From: a virus
Direction: 5' to 3' (one strand)
IMG/VR virus record: IMGVR_UViG_3300042563_002192
Span: 1 to 30,896 of that record
Length of the DNA: 30,896 bases
The notes under the pieces were generated by a model that had not been told where the DNA came from, made no database searches, and worked only from the letters and a program-made list of their open reading frames with translations. Within the stretch, counting starts at the first letter, position 1. Each line of letters starts with the position of its first letter. Of the stretch, positions 1-6,101 are shown one piece after another. A program made the translations under genes and the position numbers.

Positions 1-341
1 GGGCATCCGTCGTCGGCAATGGCATCCGGGCTTGCCCCGTATCGCCCGCAGTCGGATAGGAAAAACCCGCAGTCTCGCGCATTGAGTCCATGCCGGAAGT
101 TGAGCCATGACAACGCCTGTTTCTCTAGGTAGTTACCGCGCTCGGTGTCGGGGCTGCCCTTGAAGTCTGCCAACCACCCGCAAGCGGCGGCGATGAGTTC
201 TGCGGCGTAACTATCCGACGCCTTGGAATACTCGCCTTTTGCTGGCGTGACGATCCGGCCAAACTCGCTGGCGGTTGGTCGCCCCTTTCGGTATCCCCAC
301 CATTCCGGTGAGCCTTGCACGCATTGGATTTCGCGGCTCAT
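1..341 (-). CDS. YqaJ/lambda-Exo-like recombination exonuclease, 3' part cut off by window edge
   Basis: I translated this by hand from the ATG at 341; about 113 codons are open to base 1. The protein begins MSREIQCVQGSPEWWGYRKG. The GSPEWWxxRxGRxTASEFGRI block is typical of the YqaJ viral recombinase fold, as are ERGNYLEKQALSWL and the acidic GASPDAI site. The family digests one strand of duplex DNA 5'-3' to leave 3' tails for an annealing protein. The start overlaps the stop of the ERF gene by 4 nt (ATGA), which supports both the start and a functional pair. The C-terminal catalytic residues lie outside the window. Family assignment is fairly sure; exact activity is inferred. Confidence 0.8.
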   Translation of the reverse strand, partial: MSREIQCVQGSPEWWGYRKGRPTASEFGRIVTPAKGEYSKASDSYAAELIAAACGWLADFKGSPDTERGNYLEKQALSWLNFRHGLNARDCGFFLSDCGRYGASPDAIADDGC

Positions 342-1024
342 GGCAGTTTGTCCTTTAGGGTTTTGATGACCTTGCGGAAGGCGTCGGCAGGGATGTCGGC
401 CAGCGTCTCGACTTGGAGCCATTGCAGCATTTTATCCTTCGTGTCGGTCGCGGGGATTTGTGCAAGCAAGCCCTCAATTTCGGCAATCTGAGCGGCGGTG
501 ATGTTCGGTGTTCCGGCAGATCCCCCGTTGTCGTCATGGTCGGAAACGATTAGGTTGAGCGCGGCGGTTAGAGCGTAGCGTTTCGCGTAGCTGATTGCGC
601 TGCCCATCTTTTGCGTGTCGTTGGCCCGCATCGCGGAATCCACGGGAACGGTCACAGATCGGTTGAACGCCCCGCCGTCCTTGTGCATCACATGGCAGAC
701 GGCGGTTAGCTTCCCCGGTTCCGGTGTCTGGGTGTCGAATGAAACGGAAAGACCGTTAGACGCTAGGGATTCACGGATTGCCAGCATTATGTCATCAAGG
801 CTAGCAAATTGTCCGCGGTCTGATTTTCGGCCCTTGAAGGTTGATGGCGCGGTTGATTGGAAGCTGGCGAGCGCGGATGCAAGCGCCTTGTCTGCCTGCT
901 TTGCCTCCCATCGCTCCTGAAGCTGCATGAGCTTCTCCAGCTTGTCAGTATCAACGGTTGAGAGGTCGGCTCCTAGTAGGAGGGACATGGGCGCGGCTTG
1001 TGGCGTGGATAGTTCGGTGTTCAT
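338..1024 (-). CDS. ERF-family single-strand annealing recombinase
   Basis: 228 aa. The segment from about residue 55 to 165 reads as the ERF superfamily. It carries the FKGRKSDRGQFASLDDIM region, then NGLSVSF, and the hallmark MGSAISYAKRYALTAALNL block followed by an acidic DHDDNG end. ERF proteins form rings on ssDNA and anneal complementary strands in phage recombination and concatemer formation. The C-terminal 50 residues form a separate helical tail. The adjoining downstream gene encodes a YqaJ-like exonuclease, the usual partner. The start codon overlaps the stop of the 61-aa membrane protein by 4 nt. The leader CTGACAAACCA has no Shine-Dalgarno sequence. Confidence 0.9.
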   Translation of the reverse strand: MNTELSTPQAAPMSLLLGADLSTVDTDKLEKLMQLQERWEAKQADKALASALASFQSTAPSTFKGRKSDRGQFASLDDIMLAIRESLASNGLSVSFDTQTPEPGKLTAVCHVMHKDGGAFNRSVTVPVDSAMRANDTQKMGSAISYAKRYALTAALNLIVSDHDDNGGSAGTPNITAAQIAEIEGLLAQIPATDTKDKMLQWLQVETLADIPADAFRKVIKTLKDKLP

Positions 1025-1206
1025 TGGTTTGTCAGGTATTTCCCCGGCTTAACCGCATGGGGTTTCGCGGTCGGGTAAACGCGGTGCGCGTGCCCGAAAG
1101 ATTGGTTAACGTCGGCGGTTATTGCCGCCTTGTATCGCCGCCATTCGTGGAAGGCGATTTGAGCTAGGAGGATGGCAAAGCCTAGGATGAGGGTGGCGAG
1201 GATCAT
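1021..1206 (-). CDS. small single-pass membrane protein
   Basis: 61 aa. The N-terminus MILATLILGFAILLAQIAF is one clear hydrophobic helix, followed by a basic, His/Arg/Lys-rich tail. That suggests an N-out or signal-anchor protein with a cytoplasmic or DNA-facing tail. No family is recognised. It lies between a Cys-rich protein gene and the ERF gene and overlaps the ERF start by 4 nt, so it is co-translated with the recombination genes. The leader ends AGACCA before ATG, like other genes of this operon. Confidence 0.65.
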   Translation of the reverse strand: MILATLILGFAILLAQIAFHEWRRYKAAITADVNQSFGHAHRVYPTAKPHAVKPGKYLTNQ

Positions 1207-1223
1207 TGGTCTAAGTCGGTGAA

Positions 1224-1424
1224 TTATGACCCGAACGGCTTACCCGCTGGTTTGCAATCCGCGCAGCAGTCGGTGGCGAAATCGCCGTTGACTTCCAGCA
1301 CAGCATCTTGCGCGTCCTCCAGTTCGCCGCGCGCGGGGTCGCATAGCTTCTCACCTTGTAGCTCCCACGTCTTGCCGCAGAAACGGCAGCAGAAGTGAAA
1401 GGTGGGAGTGATAGTCATCTTCAT
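1224..1424 (-). CDS. small Cys-rich zinc-ribbon-like protein
   Basis: 66 aa. CCRFCGKTW near residue 12 and CCADC near residue 54 give two Cys pairs about 40 residues apart, the layout of a zinc ribbon. The middle is acidic. Such small ribbons are common in phage early operons and often bind nucleic acid or host proteins; no specific function can be assigned. Its start overlaps the stop of the preceding gene by 4 nt. Confidence 0.65.
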   Translation of the reverse strand: MKMTITPTFHFCCRFCGKTWELQGEKLCDPARGELEDAQDAVLEVNGDFATDCCADCKPAGKPFGS

Positions 1425-1732
1425 GGCTGGCGTTTAGGCAGGGGCTTGGACCATATCGAAAGCCCCTTCGATAGCTGGACAAGGACAACGGGGCGCGGGT
1501 GGAAGGTCCTGAGCGCGTCGTAAAGCATGACATGCTGGAATTGCGGGTAATGTGTTGTGAGTTGCTCATATCCTTGAGCAACCGCTTCACTCCTGCGTAG
1601 TCGCGGCACCTTGGCGATATACGCGGCAGCGTCGGGCATGCGTTCGATTGCAGACTTAGCGAGTCCTTCGATAGTGGATGCGCGGGACATGGCGCGGGCG
1701 ACAAGCTGGGAGGCTGTTAGGGTGTGTGTCAT
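1421..1732 (-). CDS. hypothetical helical protein
   Basis: 103 aa, no recognised family. It is largely alpha-helical and basic, with an Ala-rich N-terminal half and a Pro/Arg/Lys-rich C-terminus (SKPLPKRQP). It overlaps both neighbours by 4 nt (ATGA at 1421-1424 and 1729-1732), which supports the reading frame against longer shadow frames on the same strand. It is part of the small-gene early operon ahead of the ERF/exonuclease pair. Confidence 0.6.
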   Translation of the reverse strand: MTHTLTASQLVARAMSRASTIEGLAKSAIERMPDAAAYIAKVPRLRRSEAVAQGYEQLTTHYPQFQHVMLYDALRTFHPRPVVLVQLSKGLSIWSKPLPKRQP

Positions 1733-1923
1733 TTCTCGTGGGATGGGTCGGTTGATTCGTGAGTGACGCCGTTAGCGCGTAGGATCTCAATTCCGCTGGC
1801 GATTCCGTGAGCGCATTCGCGGCAGATGTATTGTTGCTGGCCGTCAACGGTCGTCATAACGGTCGTGATAAACTGGATTTGATCGAACGGCTCCTTGCAT
1901 ATGGGGCATTGGTGGGTGGTCAT
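1729..1923 (-). CDS. small zinc-ribbon protein
   Basis: 64 aa. CPIC at residues 6-9 and CREC at about residues 34-37 form a four-Cys zinc site separated by a beta-rich stretch. The C-terminal half (ASGIEILRANGVTHES) looks helical. It resembles the treble-clef or ribbon proteins seen in phage early regions; DNA or host-factor binding is possible but unproven. ATGA overlaps at both ends place it in a translationally coupled chain. Confidence 0.65.
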   Translation of the reverse strand: MTTHQCPICKEPFDQIQFITTVMTTVDGQQQYICRECAHGIASGIEILRANGVTHESTDPSHEK

Positions 1924-2279
1924 ACGGCTTCGATGTGGAAGAGTTCGCGTGAGAAAATCCTTGTCGGCATAAATTTTGCGGCGGGATTAAACCAAAACAC
2001 CGTTCGATCGTTTGCCTTTAATGGATTTGGGCCAAACTCGCCCCGTCCCACCCACTCCGTTTTGCCCTTGGGCAACGGCGGGAGATGCGGCAGCATGTGT
2101 CCCGGTATCGGCAAAATGCGCTGAGTCGGGTCATCCGGCTCATTGGCAAGCATGGAGTCGAGGCGGGCGGTTAGGGCGTCAACCTGCGCTTGTAGCGCGT
2201 CAATGCGGGCGTTTGTTTCGGCGTGTTCGGGCGTCATTTGGTCAGGGCGTTGAGGTTGGCCGGGGGTTGGGTTATGCAT
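1920..2279 (-). CDS. coiled-coil hypothetical protein
   Basis: About 119 aa from the ATG at 2279 (MHNPTPGQPQRPDQMTPEH). A longer version from a GTG at 2330 is possible, but it would overlap the upstream gene by 59 nt, so the ATG is preferred. Residues 24-45 form a short coiled coil (ARIDALQAQVDALTARLDSM). The C-terminal half contains TEWVGRGEFGPNP and a basic Phe-rich end. No family is recognised. The 3' end overlaps the zinc-ribbon gene by 4 nt. Confidence 0.55.
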   Translation of the reverse strand: MHNPTPGQPQRPDQMTPEHAETNARIDALQAQVDALTARLDSMLANEPDDPTQRILPIPGHMLPHLPPLPKGKTEWVGRGEFGPNPLKANDRTVFWFNPAAKFMPTRIFSRELFHIEAV

Positions 2280-2442
2280 CGCAATCGGCGGCGCGGCGAA
2301 CTGACCAGCGTTTGCGCTTCGCGTATTCACGAGCCGCTTTTGCGGTCGGAAATTCGTTTGATGGGATTGAGGCGCCTTTGAAGCTGCCGAGTGTCCACTC
2401 GTTGTCGATGCGGAAAAGAATGACGGTGATGTTGTTTTTCAT
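2272..2442 (-). CDS. small basic protein, 56 aa
   Basis: I found this by translating the stretch after the CAT at 2440-2442. It begins MKNNITVILFRIDNEWTLGS and ends RRAADCDA. It has a beta-like N-terminal half and a basic C-terminal helix (AAREYAKRKRWSVRR). Its leader repeats, base for base over 17 nt, the leader of the upstream 70-aa gene (ACCAACCGACCAAACCA directly before the start). That is the main reason to accept it over a longer overlapping frame on the same strand. The function is unknown. Confidence 0.6.
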   Translation of the reverse strand: MKNNITVILFRIDNEWTLGSFKGASIPSNEFPTAKAAREYAKRKRWSVRRAADCDA

Positions 2443-2455
2443 TGGTTTGGTCGGT

Positions 2456-2500
2456 TGGTGAAGGTTGGCCGGGGGGGTGAACCCGGCTTGGGGTGGGGAA
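2456..2500 (-). other. intercistronic hairpin
   Basis: Between the 70-aa and 56-aa genes, the minus strand can form GCCGGG / CCCGGC with a C-rich loop. No U-tract follows, so this is not a terminator. It may be an mRNA stability or processing element. Confidence 0.35.
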
Positions 2501-2501
2501 A

Positions 2502-2714
2502 TTAGTCGTTAGCAAAAATACGGATGATGTCTTCGGCGCTATCAACGTAGGAAACCGTGCGTCCGTAGCAAGCCGCGCGACCACCGTCGATATTGATTTC
2601 CCATCCACCCCAAGCCTTTTTCACTTTGACGTTTTTGAAGTGGGTTTCGGCAAGGATGCGCTTAGCGAAGTGGCGGGCTTGTGTGGCGGTCAGTTTGTCG
2701 TCGGTGGTTGTCAT
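2502..2714 (-). CDS. hypothetical protein, first gene of the leftward early operon
   Basis: 70 aa, MTTTDDKLTATQARHFAKRI onward. A helical, basic first half is followed by WGGWEINIDGGRAACYGRT, which looks like a small beta sheet. No family is recognised. It is the first gene downstream of the leftward promoter facing the repressor gene. Its leader of about 40 nt ends in ACCAACCGACCAAACCAA and has no Shine-Dalgarno sequence. In this position it may be a Cro-, antirepressor- or host-takeover-type product, but the sequence does not show which. Confidence 0.6.
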   Translation of the reverse strand: MTTTDDKLTATQARHFAKRILAETHFKNVKVKKAWGGWEINIDGGRAACYGRTVSYVDSAEDIIRIFAND

Positions 2715-2758
2715 TTGGTTTGGTCGGTTGGTATTGCAGCGCGTCGGCTGATGTGAGG

Positions 2759-2786
2759 AAGATACAAAACCCGCCCCGTGTTGCAA
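2759..2786 (-). promoter_or_regulatory. leftward early promoter
   Basis: On the minus strand, an A-tract is followed by CTTGCAA. The -35 TTGCAA (2781-2786), a 16-nt spacer and TATCTT (2759-2764) form the promoter. The same A-tract plus TTGCAA plus 16-nt spacing recurs at 24.43 and 25.97 kb. The spacer contains GGGGCGGGT, mirrored in the facing promoter. Confidence 0.55.
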
Positions 2787-2873
2787 GTTTTTTTTGCATT
2801 ATTCTCACGGGAAAGCGCAATGCCTTGTTTTTCAACGGGTTGTAACGTGCAAGAATTTGTTGCGGGGGCGGGT
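2769..2873. promoter_or_regulatory. candidate operator pair in divergent promoters
   Basis: The 9-nt block ACCCGCCCC at 2769-2777 is perfectly inverted as GGGGCGGGT at 2865-2873. One copy lies in the spacer of each of the two facing promoters, which makes it a natural candidate for the binding site of the repressor encoded at 2894. This is inference from position and symmetry. Confidence 0.4.
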
Positions 2874-2887
2874 CGGGATGGTAGAAT
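2860..2887 (+). promoter_or_regulatory. rightward repressor promoter, leaderless
   Basis: TTGCGG (2860-2865), a 16-nt spacer and TAGAAT (2882-2887). Only 6 nt separate the -10 box from the ATG at 2894, so the predicted first transcribed base is the A of the start codon, as for lambda cI from PRM. Confidence 0.6.
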
Positions 2888-2893
2888 TGCAGC

Positions 2894-3094
2894 ATGACGC
2901 AAGCGCAAATCAAGAAACTCGCTGAAAAGTGGCTGAAAGCATCGCCTCCTACGGGTTGGGGGCGTCGGACTAAAAGCCTGCTGGCGGAAAGGTCCGGCGT
3001 TTCAGTGCCTGAAATCTCCCGCCTGTTAGGCGACAAGGGCAAGCCATCGGCGCGGACGCTGGCGGCGGTTGAGGCGTTTTTGACGAGCTTCTAA
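2894..3094 (+). CDS. Cro/CI-like HTH repressor
   Basis: 66 aa. Residues about 26-62 form an XRE-type helix-turn-helix: SLLAERSGVSVPEISRLLGD, then a GKPSARTLAAVEAFL helix. It is a bare DNA-binding domain with no C-terminal oligomerisation or cleavage domain, so it is nearer to Cro-size proteins than to full CI. It is the only regulator on the plus strand, faces the leftward early promoter, and shares with it the inverted GGGGCGGGT block. The start is fixed by the -10 box, which leaves no room for a leader. Its likely role is control of the lysis/lysogeny or early switch. Confidence 0.8.
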   Translation: MTQAQIKKLAEKWLKASPPTGWGRRTKSLLAERSGVSVPEISRLLGDKGKPSARTLAAVEAFLTSF

Positions 3095-3100
3095 CAAACT

Positions 3101-3171
3101 TTCTCACCACGGGGTTAACGGGCTTCATGCCCGGTGGCAAGTGTCCCGACTTGCCCGCCCTGTGGTGGGGA
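3101..3171 (+). ncRNA. three-way-junction structured RNA (or cruciform) element
   Basis: Three nested helices fit perfectly. P1 pairs 3105-3114 (CACCACGGGG) with 3158-3167 (CCCTGTGGTG) and can extend to 14 pairs with G-U. P2 pairs CGGGC (3119-3123) with GCCCG (3129-3133) around a 5-nt loop. P3 pairs GGCAAGT (3136-3142) with ACTTGCC (3149-3155) around GTCCCG. Junction strands are TTAA, GT and CG. It starts just after the repressor stop and ends 15 nt before the next ATG. No U-tract follows, so it is not a simple terminator. It is a candidate cis-regulatory RNA in the leader of the 3186 gene; a DNA cruciform is the alternative. No known riboswitch or ribozyme core was recognised. Confidence 0.6.
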
Positions 3172-3185
3172 TTCCATTCAAAGCC

Positions 3186-3512
3186 ATGACCAAACCGCAA
3201 CGCATAGCCGCATGGGAAGCGAAGATCGAGCCGATTGTTGCGGCGTTTCAGCGGCTCCGCGATGCCACCGACAACGCGCACGCTGCCGGAACGCTTGACC
3301 TTAACGGGGCGCTTTTTCAAGCAACGTGGGGATCGTTTGAGACGATGCTAAAGGTGCTAGACGCTGGCGGCTGGATATGCTGGTTCCTTTATGACAACGA
3401 ATGCGGCAAGCGCGGCTTTGAGGCTACGCCTTGCGATGGCAAGAAGGGCAGGAAGGTCCGCACGCCTCACCAGCTTGCGCGGTTGATTGTTGAGTGGGAG
3501 GATGGGCAATGA
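3186..3512 (+). CDS. hypothetical protein, rightward cassette
   Basis: 108 aa from the ATG at 3186 (MTKPQRIAAWEAKIEPIVAA). An in-frame GTG at 3141 lies inside the structured element and would add implausible residues, so the ATG is chosen. The N-terminal 60 residues are helical; the second half has AGGWICWFLYDNECGKRG and a basic KKGRKVRTPHQLARLI segment ending in an acidic tail. No family is recognised. Its stop overlaps the next gene by 4 nt, so the two are coupled. Confidence 0.65.
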   Translation: MTKPQRIAAWEAKIEPIVAAFQRLRDATDNAHAAGTLDLNGALFQATWGSFETMLKVLDAGGWICWFLYDNECGKRGFEATPCDGKKGRKVRTPHQLARLIVEWEDGQ

Positions 3513-3736
3513 GCGATCCAACACCAAGCCGCTACCGTTGGACATGGAAGGGTGTCACGTTTGATTTTTACCGCCTATGTCGCATCCTAGGCATTAACGG
3601 CGGGCCGCAAGAACATGCGCTGAAAAAGATCATTCGCGCCGGAAAGTCGATCAAGCCAATCACTCAGGACATTGATGAGGCGATTGACTCGCTTCGACGC
3701 TGGAAGGAAATGATTGAGGAGGACGCGCAGGACTAG
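3509..3736 (+). CDS. hypothetical protein, rightward cassette
   Basis: 75 aa (MSDPTPSRYRWTWKGVTFDF). It starts at an ATGA overlap with the preceding gene. It combines an aromatic N-terminal part, a basic middle (ALKKIIRAGKSIKP) and an acidic C-terminal helix. The segment from residue 20 to 60 could be a small helical DNA- or protein-binding domain, but no family is recognised. Its 3' end runs into the convergent minus-strand gene at 3660-3881. Confidence 0.6.
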   Translation: MSDPTPSRYRWTWKGVTFDFYRLCRILGINGGPQEHALKKIIRAGKSIKPITQDIDEAIDSLRRWKEMIEEDAQD

Positions 3737-3881
3737 GCCGCCCGCCGTAGATCAAATCGACGGCTTCCCTGCGCCAATCTTCCGGCATTAGGTGGTCAAT
3801 CATCGCTTTGTCGATAAGCACGCGAAACCGCTCTTCACGGCAGGCGCAGGCGAAGTGGCAGGTGGTGCATTGCTTTGTCAT
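3660..3881 (-). CDS. small Cys-rich protein at end of the leftward late transcript
   Basis: 73 aa. CTTCHFACACREERF at residues 5-19 has four Cys with a His, a possible metal site. A helical stretch follows (VLIDKAMIDHLMPEDWRREA). The last 20 residues are antisense to the rightward 75-aa gene (77-nt tail-to-tail overlap) and are low-complexity, so the functional part is probably the first 50. It is the last leftward gene before the convergent cassette. Confidence 0.5.
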   Translation of the reverse strand: MTKQCTTCHFACACREERFRVLIDKAMIDHLMPEDWRREAVDLIYGGRPSPARPPQSFPSSVEASQSPHQCPE

Positions 3882-3904
3882 GCGTTATCGAGACTTATTG
3901 GAGG

Positions 3905-4132
3905 TCATAAAATACTGTTCGTCGGGGAAAATTCCTTGAGGCGTTCGGCGCATTGCCTGCCAACTTCGCGGTCCAATGCGTCTAGGTATCGTGTCAGCGA
4001 TTTTTCCACCATGGAGCTTATCGAACATCCGGCCACGCCGCGCACGGCTTCCGCCCTCTCGATGAGTTGCGGCGGTAGTGTCAGCGCAATGTCCTTGCGG
4101 TGCGCGTTAGGGTTGATTCGTGGTCTTGGCAT
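3905..4132 (-). CDS. ribbon-helix-helix-like small DNA-binding protein
   Basis: 75 aa from MPRPRINPNAHRKDIALTLP. A basic N-terminal arm and a beta-strand-like DIALTLP precede two helices (PQLIERAEAVRGV and ISSMVEKSLTRYLDALDREV), the layout of Arc/MetJ-type or plasmid-partner RHH regulators. It follows the 87-aa gene with a 26-nt overlap. It may be a regulator of late or lysogeny genes; the target is unknown. Confidence 0.6.
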   Translation of the reverse strand: MPRPRINPNAHRKDIALTLPPQLIERAEAVRGVAGCSISSMVEKSLTRYLDALDREVGRQCAERLKEFSPTNSIL

Positions 4133-4370
4133 CGTTCCAGATTTCAGATTCTTTAAGTCCGAAGCGGCGTAGCACGGTTTTCCAGTATGCTCCACCGAGT
4201 CGGCGGTTTTCATCGCACAGCTTCCACATGTCCTTTTGCAGTCTCACCCGCTGGGATCGTTCCATTTTAGCAATAAACCTGTCGGCACTCCCGCAACGAC
4301 GAACAGGTCGCTGCATGAAACGCCGAGAAGCGTCCTTGTCAAGTTCGAGAGTCTTGGGGTCGGCGTCCAT
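4107..4370 (-). CDS. basic hypothetical protein
   Basis: 87 aa, rich in Arg and Lys (RRFMQRPVRRCGSADRFI; RSQRVRLQKDMWKLCDENRR). The C-terminal part (GAYWKTVLRRFGLKESEIW) looks like a helix-turn-helix-type end. No family is recognised. It starts 11 nt after the stop of the YkuD-like gene. Confidence 0.55.
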   Translation of the reverse strand: MDADPKTLELDKDASRRFMQRPVRRCGSADRFIAKMERSQRVRLQKDMWKLCDENRRLGGAYWKTVLRRFGLKESEIWNDAKTTNQP

Positions 4371-4381
4371 GAGCTAGGCGT

Positions 4382-4954
4382 TCACAACCACCCCTCCGGT
4401 AAGATGCACATGCTGAAATTAACCACCCCAAGCCGGGACATTTCCGAGTCGATCAGTGCGTAGTAAGCATCCCACTGCCTAGGCGGAACGGTCAGGCAAC
4501 CTTCCGAGCTTGTCCCGTTGATCCCGCCTCGGTGGTTATTGTTCGCCACGCCGTCACGCTTTGAACGGCCTTTCTCGCCGTCACGCTTAACGGGTAAAGC
4601 CTCGCCCATTGTTGCGGGTCTGAATGCGGGATGGCCGCTTTTCTTGCCTCGCTTGTGGTATCCGCGCCGATAGGGGTAAATACCCGGCAGGACGGTGGAG
4701 ATGCCAGTTTTATAAAGGCTGGGGTCGGAGTTGAAGTTGAAGCTGGTAAACGTGCGGTCAGTGACGATGAAAGCAGCATCGTCGTAGAATCCCCGGTCAT
4801 TGCCGGGTTTGCCGAATGTTAGGGAGTAGTATCCGGGGGCGACAACTACGGTAACGGGCGCGATTTCCTTGCCCTGATCGCGGTGCCATTTCCGCATGGC
4901 AGACATGACTTTTTCGCGCGGGGCTTGCGGGCGGTTTGGTGGTATGATTGACAT
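4382..4954 (-). CDS. YkuD/DUF5675-like peptidoglycan-active enzyme, endolysin candidate
   Basis: 190 aa. The key block is NNHRGGINGTSSEGCLTVPP near residues 138-157: a conserved His, then SxGC, followed by an aromatic/helical segment. This is the His...Ser-x-Gly-Cys arrangement of L,D-transpeptidase-like (YkuD, DUF5675) cysteine enzymes. The His-Cys spacing is shorter than in classical YkuD proteins. No signal peptide is present. It lies downstream of the holin-like and lipoprotein genes, so a cell-wall role in lysis fits. A virion-associated or structural role is possible. Confidence 0.5.
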   Translation of the reverse strand: MSIIPPNRPQAPREKVMSAMRKWHRDQGKEIAPVTVVVAPGYYSLTFGKPGNDRGFYDDAAFIVTDRTFTSFNFNSDPSLYKTGISTVLPGIYPYRRGYHKRGKKSGHPAFRPATMGEALPVKRDGEKGRSKRDGVANNNHRGGINGTSSEGCLTVPPRQWDAYYALIDSEMSRLGVVNFSMCILPEGWL

Positions 4955-5001
4955 GGCGGTTTGATTTGGGGTGTGTTATGGACGCTTATTGGCTGTCATA
5001 A

Positions 5002-5331
5002 TTAACTGTTCGGCGGAAGAAGATAATCGCGGGCGGAGCTTCCCATGAATTTCCAATCTTCGTAGGTGTCGCAGCCGTCAATGTATCGCTCTTCGATGGC
5101 CTCGATAACGGCAAGCGCCTTCCGATATTCGGCGGCGATGATGCGAGCGGCGGCGAGATTCACGTCTTCCACTCCATCGCAGTGAGCGCACATCGGACTC
5201 GCCACATTGATCCAGTCTTGCGGGCGTTCAGCGCCTCGGCACGGGCCGAAGTCCACCAGTGCGAGCGCAGCGTCCAACGCCGAACAAGGCGGCGCATTCG
5301 ACCCGGTGAAGCTCTCCAGTTGCTTATTCAT
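5002..5331 (-). CDS. hypothetical protein
   Basis: 109 aa. MNKQLESFTGSNAPPCSALD is followed by a mixed segment with MCAHCDG (CxxC) and a helical part (AAARIIAAEYRKALAVIEAI). No family is recognised. It is one of the few genes here with a plausible Shine-Dalgarno sequence: AAAGGAA ends about 7 nt before the ATG, which decides this start over the upstream in-frame Met. Confidence 0.6.
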   Translation of the reverse strand: MNKQLESFTGSNAPPCSALDAALALVDFGPCRGAERPQDWINVASPMCAHCDGVEDVNLAAARIIAAEYRKALAVIEAIEERYIDGCDTYEDWKFMGSSARDYLLPPNS

Positions 5332-5441
5332 TGGCGTTTCCTTTCTCTTCGGGCGCATAGCCTATTGCGTTCGGGTTAGTCACTCCGACCCGCCTAGTGA
5401 TAAAGAAGCGAGGCTTTCCCCTTCGGCGGGCCGGAATGAAG
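5332..5441 (-). other. 110-nt intergenic gap
   Basis: It contains an inverted CCCGCC / GGCGGG pair separated by about 34 nt and the Shine-Dalgarno sequence of the next gene. I see no convincing promoter or intrinsic terminator. Confidence 0.4.
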
Positions 5442-5597
5442 TTATTTGGCGTCGATGATTTCGATGATTCGGATTGCACTCGGCACGTCAATCGTGGCGT
5501 CCTTTGACCCGTCCGCGTTGATGCGGACAGCGCAGGCGTTGAGGATCGGCGCGATGAGGCACAGGGCGGCGATGTGGATTAGGCGGGGTGGTTTCAT
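5442..5597 (-). CDS. small lipoprotein, Rz1/o-spanin-like candidate
   Basis: 51 aa, read by hand. MKPPRLIHIAALCLIAPILN is a short basic start and hydrophobic core, ending in a lipobox-like ILNAC with the acceptor Cys at residue 22. The mature part is only 30 residues. It overlaps the coiled-coil gene by 4 nt. Size, lipobox and position in the lysis region suggest an outer-membrane spanin subunit. The mature part lacks the Pro-rich sequence typical of Rz1, so other small phage lipoproteins remain possible. Confidence 0.55.
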   Translation of the reverse strand: MKPPRLIHIAALCLIAPILNACAVRINADGSKDATIDVPSAIRIIEIIDAK

Positions 5598-6028
5598 GGT
5601 GTTGTTGGTGGAGATTTTTGCGCGGGGCTTGATCCCCTCCCTTCTAGGGCGGCGAGGGATGATTCTGCGTTTTTATAAGCATCGTCGGACGGCTCGATTC
5701 GGAATCTCAGGCAATCGAACATGAGTCCCCGCAATGCCACCGCCAGCGCGTCCCGCTGATCAATTACCTCATCTTTCTCGCAACGCAATGTAGTGATGAG
5801 GTCTTGACTGTATTTTACAAACCTCCGCGAATCCGTGATTTCCCGCGTCAACCGCTCGGCTTCTTCGTAATGATCGCGGTATTTCGAGCGCAACTCGGCA
5901 AGCTCGCGTTCAAGCTGGCGGGCGAATCCAGCCGATACGGTTGGATATGGCGGGAAATGACCGCATTCGGAAACAGGGATGAATTCCTGAGCATCCGTCC
6001 TCGGCGTCGGCGTGTGTGCTGCGTTCAT
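5594..6028 (-). CDS. coiled-coil protein of the TPxTDA/LERE family
   Basis: 144 aa from the ATG at 6028 (MNAAHTPTPRTDAQEFIPVS). The N-terminal PTPRTDA signature, then VSAGFARQLERELAELRSKY and a long coiled coil to about residue 110, recur in two other proteins here: residues 20-50 of the 25317-25679 product and the tail of the 24426-24722 product. No membrane helix is present. The function is unknown. It sits between the cupin and lipoprotein genes; the weak TTGCAA promoter signal lies just upstream. Confidence 0.6.
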   Translation of the reverse strand: MNAAHTPTPRTDAQEFIPVSECGHFPPYPTVSAGFARQLERELAELRSKYRDHYEEAERLTREITDSRRFVKYSQDLITTLRCEKDEVIDQRDALAVALRGLMFDCLRFRIEPSDDAYKNAESSLAALEGRGSSPAQKSPPTTP

Positions 6029-6037
6029 TGTTCGCAA

Positions 6038-6101
6038 CCCCTACCGCTTAGGAGATCACCTTGCAAGGAATTTTTTCACAAATCACCCAAAAACCTTGCA
6101 A
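6038..6101 (-). promoter_or_regulatory. possible promoter with duplicated TTGCAA
   Basis: Two CTTGCAA boxes (6061-6066 and 6096-6101), one within the palindrome CCTTGCAAGG and preceded on the minus strand by an A-tract, resemble the promoter family at 2.78, 24.43 and 25.97 kb. The -10 at the expected distance (TAGGGG) is poor. Confidence 0.3.

Noticed and set aside
2327-2608. 93-aa minus-strand frame
   Set aside because: Pro/Arg/His-rich shadow. The 56-aa frame from 2442 has the repeated leader and better composition, and the 70-aa gene covers the rest.
3101-3171. Hammerhead or other known ribozyme
   Set aside because: The three-way shape fits, but the CUGAUGA/GAAA core is missing and no other known catalytic core was recognised.
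3141-3185. GTG start for the 3186 gene
   Set aside because: It lies within helix P3 of the structured element and adds residues unlike the rest of the protein.
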